Positions 61,230 through 64,000 of a stretch of 64,000 bases of DNA are shown here, piece by piece. The stretch's first letter is position 1, and every line of letters starts with the position of its first letter. The DNA is taken from contig NZ_CP063808.1 of NCBI RefSeq assembly GCF_018128905.1, forward strand, positions 1,550,001 to 1,614,000. The letters run 5' to 3'. A model generated the notes under the pieces. That model made no database searches. It saw only the letters and a list, made by a program, of their open reading frames with translations, and had not been told where the DNA came from. A program made the translations under genes and the position numbers. This stretch comes from Streptomyces sp. A2-16. Its GTDB lineage: Bacteria; Actinomycetota; Actinomycetes; Streptomycetales; Streptomycetaceae.

Positions 61230-62621
61230 ATGAGCCGTTCCGCACACCCCGCCGGGCCCCGCCACGCCGACGTTCTCCCCGAGGGCCACTACTCCGCCCC
61301 GCCCGCCGACCTCAACACCCTCGACCCCAAGGTCTGGTCCCAGACCGTCGGCCGCACCGCGGACGGGGTCGCCACCGTCGGCGGCATCGACGTCAGGACG
61401 CTCGCCGAACAGCACGGCACCCCCGCGTACATCCTCGACGAAGCCGACTTCCGGGCGCGGGCGCGGGCGTGGCGCGGTGCCTTCGGGGCCGACGCCGACG
61501 TCTTCTACGCCGGCAAGGCGTTCCTGTCCCGGGCCGTCGTGCGCTGGCTGCACGAAGAGGGGCTCAACCTCGACGTCTGCTCCGGCGGTGAACTCGCCAC
61601 CGCCCTCTCCGCCGGCATGCCCGCCGACCGCATCGCCTTCCACGGCAACAACAAGTCCACCGAGGAGATCCGCCGCGCGATCACCGAAGGGGTCGGGCGG
61701 ATCGTCCTCGACTCCTTCCAGGAGATCGTCCGCGTCGCGCACATCGCACAGGAACTGGGCAGGCGGCAGCGCGTCCAGATCCGGATCACCGTCGGCGTCG
61801 AGGCCCACACTCACGAGTTCATCGCCACCGCCCACGAGGACCAGAAGTTCGGCATCCCGCTGGCCGGCGGACAGGCCGCCGAGGCCGTGCGGCGGGCGCT
61901 GCAGCTCGACGGGCTGGAGCTCATCGGCATCCACTCCCACATCGGGTCGCAGATCTTCGACATGTCCGGCTTCGAGGTCGCCGCGCACCGCGTGGTCGGG
62001 CTGCTCAAGGACGTCCGTGACGAGCACGGCGTCGAGCTTCCCGAGATCGACCTCGGCGGCGGGCTGGGGATCGCGTACACCTCGGACGACGACCCGCGCG
62101 AACCCCACGAGATCGCCAAGGCGCTCACCGAGATCGTCACCCGTGAGTGCGAGGCCGCCAAGCTGCGCACCCCCCGCATCTCCGTCGAGCCCGGGCGCGC
62201 CATCGTCGGGCCCACCGCGTTCACGCTGTACGAGGTCGGCACCGTCAAGCCCCTCGACGGGCTGCGCACCTACGTCTCCGTCGACGGCGGGATGTCGGAC
62301 AACATCCGCACCGCGCTGTACGACGCCGAGTACACCGTCGCCCTGGTGTCCAGGACCAGCGACGCCGCGCCCATGCTCGCCCGGGTCGTCGGCAAGCACT
62401 GCGAGAGCGGGGACATCGTGGTCAAGGACGCGTTCCTGCCGGCCGACCTGGCACCGGGTGACCTCATCGCCGTACCGGCGACGGGCGCCTACTGCCGGTC
62501 CATGGCGAGCAACTACAACCACGTGCTGCGCCCGCCGGTCGTCGCCGTGCACGACGGCGAGTCCAGGGTCATCGTCCGCCGGGAGACGGAGGAGGACCTT
62601 CTGCGGCTCGACGTCGGATAA
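61230..62621 (+). CDS. lysA: diaminopimelate decarboxylase
   Basis: 463 residues; PLP enzyme converting meso-diaminopimelate to lysine, the last step of lysine synthesis. Lysine that binds PLP in [17 protein letters not shown], glycine loop [35 protein letters not shown] and C-terminal [16 protein letters not shown] are all present. Between nrtL and hom on the same strand; the lysA-hom order is usual in Streptomyces. Confidence 0.97.
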   Translation: MSRSAHPAGPRHADVLPEGHYSAPPADLNTLDPKVWSQTVGRTADGVATVGGIDVRTLAEQHGTPAYILDEADFRARARAWRGAFGADADVFYAGKAFLSRAVVRWLHEEGLNLDVCSGGELATALSAGMPADRIAFHGNNKSTEEIRRAITEGVGRIVLDSFQEIVRVAHIAQELGRRQRVQIRITVGVEAHTHEFIATAHEDQKFGIPLAGGQAAEAVRRALQLDGLELIGIHSHIGSQIFDMSGFEVAAHRVVGLLKDVRDEHGVELPEIDLGGGLGIAYTSDDDPREPHEIAKALTEIVTRECEAAKLRTPRISVEPGRAIVGPTAFTLYEVGTVKPLDGLRTYVSVDGGMSDNIRTALYDAEYTVALVSRTSDAAPMLARVVGKHCESGDIVVKDAFLPADLAPGDLIAVPATGAYCRSMASNYNHVLRPPVVAVHDGESRVIVRRETEEDLLRLDVG

Positions 62622-62692
62622 ACCCCCGCAGACCAGGAACGGAAGATCTACGGTCTTCCACCCCCGTACAAATGAAATAGATGTCTCATAAT

Positions 62693-62721
62693 CCGGACGA
62701 GGGGCAGAAACTCCCGTCCGG
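62693..62721 (+). terminator. hairpin between lysA and hom
   Basis: CCGGACG-A-GGGG / CTCC-CGTCCGG stem with one bulged A and loop CAGAAA. It may end the lysA transcript or act in the hom leader. Confidence 0.5.
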
Positions 62722-62768
62722 TGAGTGAGACTGGTCCCACCGTAGACGGTATGAGGAAACGAGGTCGG

Positions 62769-64000
62769 ATGATGCGTACGCGTCCGCTGAAGGTGGCGCT
62801 GCTGGGCTGTGGAGTGGTCGGCTCAGAGGTGGCGCGCATCATGACGACGCACGCTGACGACCTCGCCGCCCGGATCGGCGCCCCCGTGGAGCTCGCGGGG
62901 GTCGCGGTGCGGCGGCCCTCCAAGGTGCGCGAAGGCATTCCGCAGGAACTCGTCACCACCGACGCCACCGCCCTCGTCAAACGCGGGGACATCGACGTGG
63001 TCGTGGAGGTGATCGGGGGGATCGAGCCCGCGCGTTCCCTCATCACCACCGCCTTCGAGCACGGCGCGTCGGTCGTCTCCGCCAACAAGGCCCTCCTCGC
63101 CCAGGACGGTGCCGCTCTCCACGCCGCCGCCGGTCGGCACGGCAAGGACCTCTATTACGAGGCCGCCGTCGCCGGTGCCATCCCGCTGATCCGTCCGCTG
63201 CGCGAGTCCCTCGCCGGCGACAAGGTCAACCGGGTGCTCGGGATCGTCAACGGCACGACCAACTTCATCCTCGACAAGATGGACAGCACCGGCGCCGGTT
63301 ACCAGGAGGCCCTCGACGAGGCCACCGCCCTCGGGTACGCCGAGGCCGACCCGACCGCCGACGTCGAGGGCTTCGACGCCGCCGCCAAGGCCGCCATCCT
63401 CGCCGGGATCGCCTTCCACACGCGCGTGCGCCTCGACGACGTCTACCGCGAGGGCATGACCGAGGTGACCGCGGCCGACTTCGCCTCCGCGAGGAACATG
63501 GGCTGCACCATCAAGCTGCTCGCCATCTGCGAGCGCGCCGAGGACGGCCGGTCCGTCACCGCGCGCGTGCACCCCGCGATGATCCCGCTCAGCCACCCGC
63601 TCGCCTCCGTGCGCGGCGCGTACAACGCCGTGTTCGTCGAGTCCGACGCCTCCGGCCAGCTGATGTTCTACGGCCCGGGCGCGGGCGGCGCCCCCACCGC
63701 CTCCGCCGTCCTCGGCGATCTCGTCGCCGTCTGCCGCAACCGGCTCAGCGGCACGACCGGGCCCGGTGAGTCCGCGTACGCCGCCCTGCCCGTCTCGGGC
63801 ATGGGCGAGGTCGTCACGCGCTACCACATCAGCCTGGACGTGGCCGACAAACCGGGTGTTCTCGCCCAGGTGGCCACCGTGTTCGCCGAGCACGGGGTGT
63901 CCATCGATACCGTTCGGCAGCAGGGGAAGGACGGCGAGGCGTCCCTCGTCGTCGTCACGCACCGCGCGTCCGACGCCGCCCTGGGCGGCACCGTCGAGGC
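62769..64000 (+). CDS. hom: homoserine dehydrogenase (3' end outside window)
   Basis: The frame is open to the window end (410 complete codons). Reduces aspartate semialdehyde to homoserine for threonine, methionine and isoleucine. NAD(P) motif LKVALLGCGVVGSEVARIM, catalytic-domain motifs VVSANKALLA, EAAVAGAIPLIRPLRESLAGDKVNRVLGIVNGTTNFIL and EADPTADVEGFDAAAKAAILA, and the beginning of the C-terminal ACT domain (ISLDVADKPGVLAQVATVFAEHGVSIDTVRQQG), which gives threonine feedback inhibition. ATG 62769 and 62772 are adjacent; GAGG at 62761 best suits 62772. ATG 62751 and GTG 62721 are also in frame. Confidence 0.96.
   Translation, partial: MMRTRPLKVALLGCGVVGSEVARIMTTHADDLAARIGAPVELAGVAVRRPSKVREGIPQELVTTDATALVKRGDIDVVVEVIGGIEPARSLITTAFEHGASVVSANKALLAQDGAALHAAAGRHGKDLYYEAAVAGAIPLIRPLRESLAGDKVNRVLGIVNGTTNFILDKMDSTGAGYQEALDEATALGYAEADPTADVEGFDAAAKAAILAGIAFHTRVRLDDVYREGMTEVTAADFASARNMGCTIKLLAICERAEDGRSVTARVHPAMIPLSHPLASVRGAYNAVFVESDASGQLMFYGPGAGGAPTASAVLGDLVAVCRNRLSGTTGPGESAYAALPVSGMGEVVTRYHISLDVADKPGVLAQVATVFAEHGVSIDTVRQQGKDGEASLVVVTHRASDAALGGTVE

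Noticed and set aside
62650..62768. Threonine/lysine attenuator or lysine riboswitch before hom
   Set aside because: The short ORFs there have no run of Thr or Lys codons and the folding does not resemble a lysine riboswitch; only one plain hairpin is seen.

Overview
The window is chromosomal DNA of a high-GC actinomycete, almost certainly a Streptomyces. The evidence is extreme GC at third codon positions, many GTG and some TTG starts, a nickel superoxide dismutase with its own protease, a conservon (histidine kinase, roadblock, DUF742, GTPase), a fused 2-oxoglutarate dehydrogenase/decarboxylase (Kgd), a FtsW/RodA-PBP pair, Ku with a lysine-rich tail, and the lysA-hom order. From memory, not checked, the order sodN/sodX - malic enzyme - kgd - lon - conservon - SEDS/PBP - ligD/ku - lysA - hom resembles the core of the S. 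coelicolor chromosome. I see no prophage, transposase, CRISPR array or biosynthetic cluster.

Layout. 0-8 kb: end of an ECF sigma gene, DUF952 and VOC proteins, an AraC regulator, a phosphate transporter / small membrane protein / polyphosphate kinase 2 operon, divergent sodN and sodX, a CGNR zinc-finger protein and a methyltransferase. 7.7-14.7 kb: a polar amino-acid ABC transporter, malic enzyme, a quinone-oxidoreductase-like protein, and an HTH + Clp-N pair that looks leaderless and autoregulated. 14.7-25 kb: PadR + DUF4097, kgd, an OmpR-type two-component system and a spermidine-synthase-like protein. 25-33 kb: rhomboid-like membrane protein, two GNAT proteins, lon behind a HspR-type operator, a GH25 lysozyme, MarR and a PP2C-like protein. 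33-39 kb: conservon followed by a styrene-monooxygenase-like flavoprotein. 39-47.5 kb: NlpC/P60 protein, TetR, a divergent pair of diiron proteins, DUF3291, PBP + RodA/FtsW, SH3 protein. 47.5-54 kb: sensor kinase with a coupled lipoprotein but no response regulator, tyrosine phosphatase, NERD protein, a 48-bp repeat array, LigD polymerase domain, Ku, cyclophilin. 54-57 kb: an ECF sigma / transmembrane partner operon divergent from a Pro-Ser-Val repeat protein, with matching sigma-type promoters on both sides. 57-59 kb: a small island of unfamiliar genes with one 5'-broken ORF. 59-64 kb: tRNA-Arg(CCG), receiver protein, ArgRS-derived NrtL, lysA and the start of hom.

Working together: PiT and PPK2 link phosphate import to polyphosphate; sodX matures SodN; LigD-pol and Ku belong to end joining; PBP and RodA polymerise and cross-link peptidoglycan; lysA and hom are two branches of aspartate-family synthesis. 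The most interesting non-genic signals are the divergent GCAACC-N16/17-CGTAC promoter pair at 55.2 kb, the double operator over a leaderless start at 13.9 kb, and a dispersed intergenic element (consensus GGGGCGCGGGGAACTGCGCG) present at least six times.
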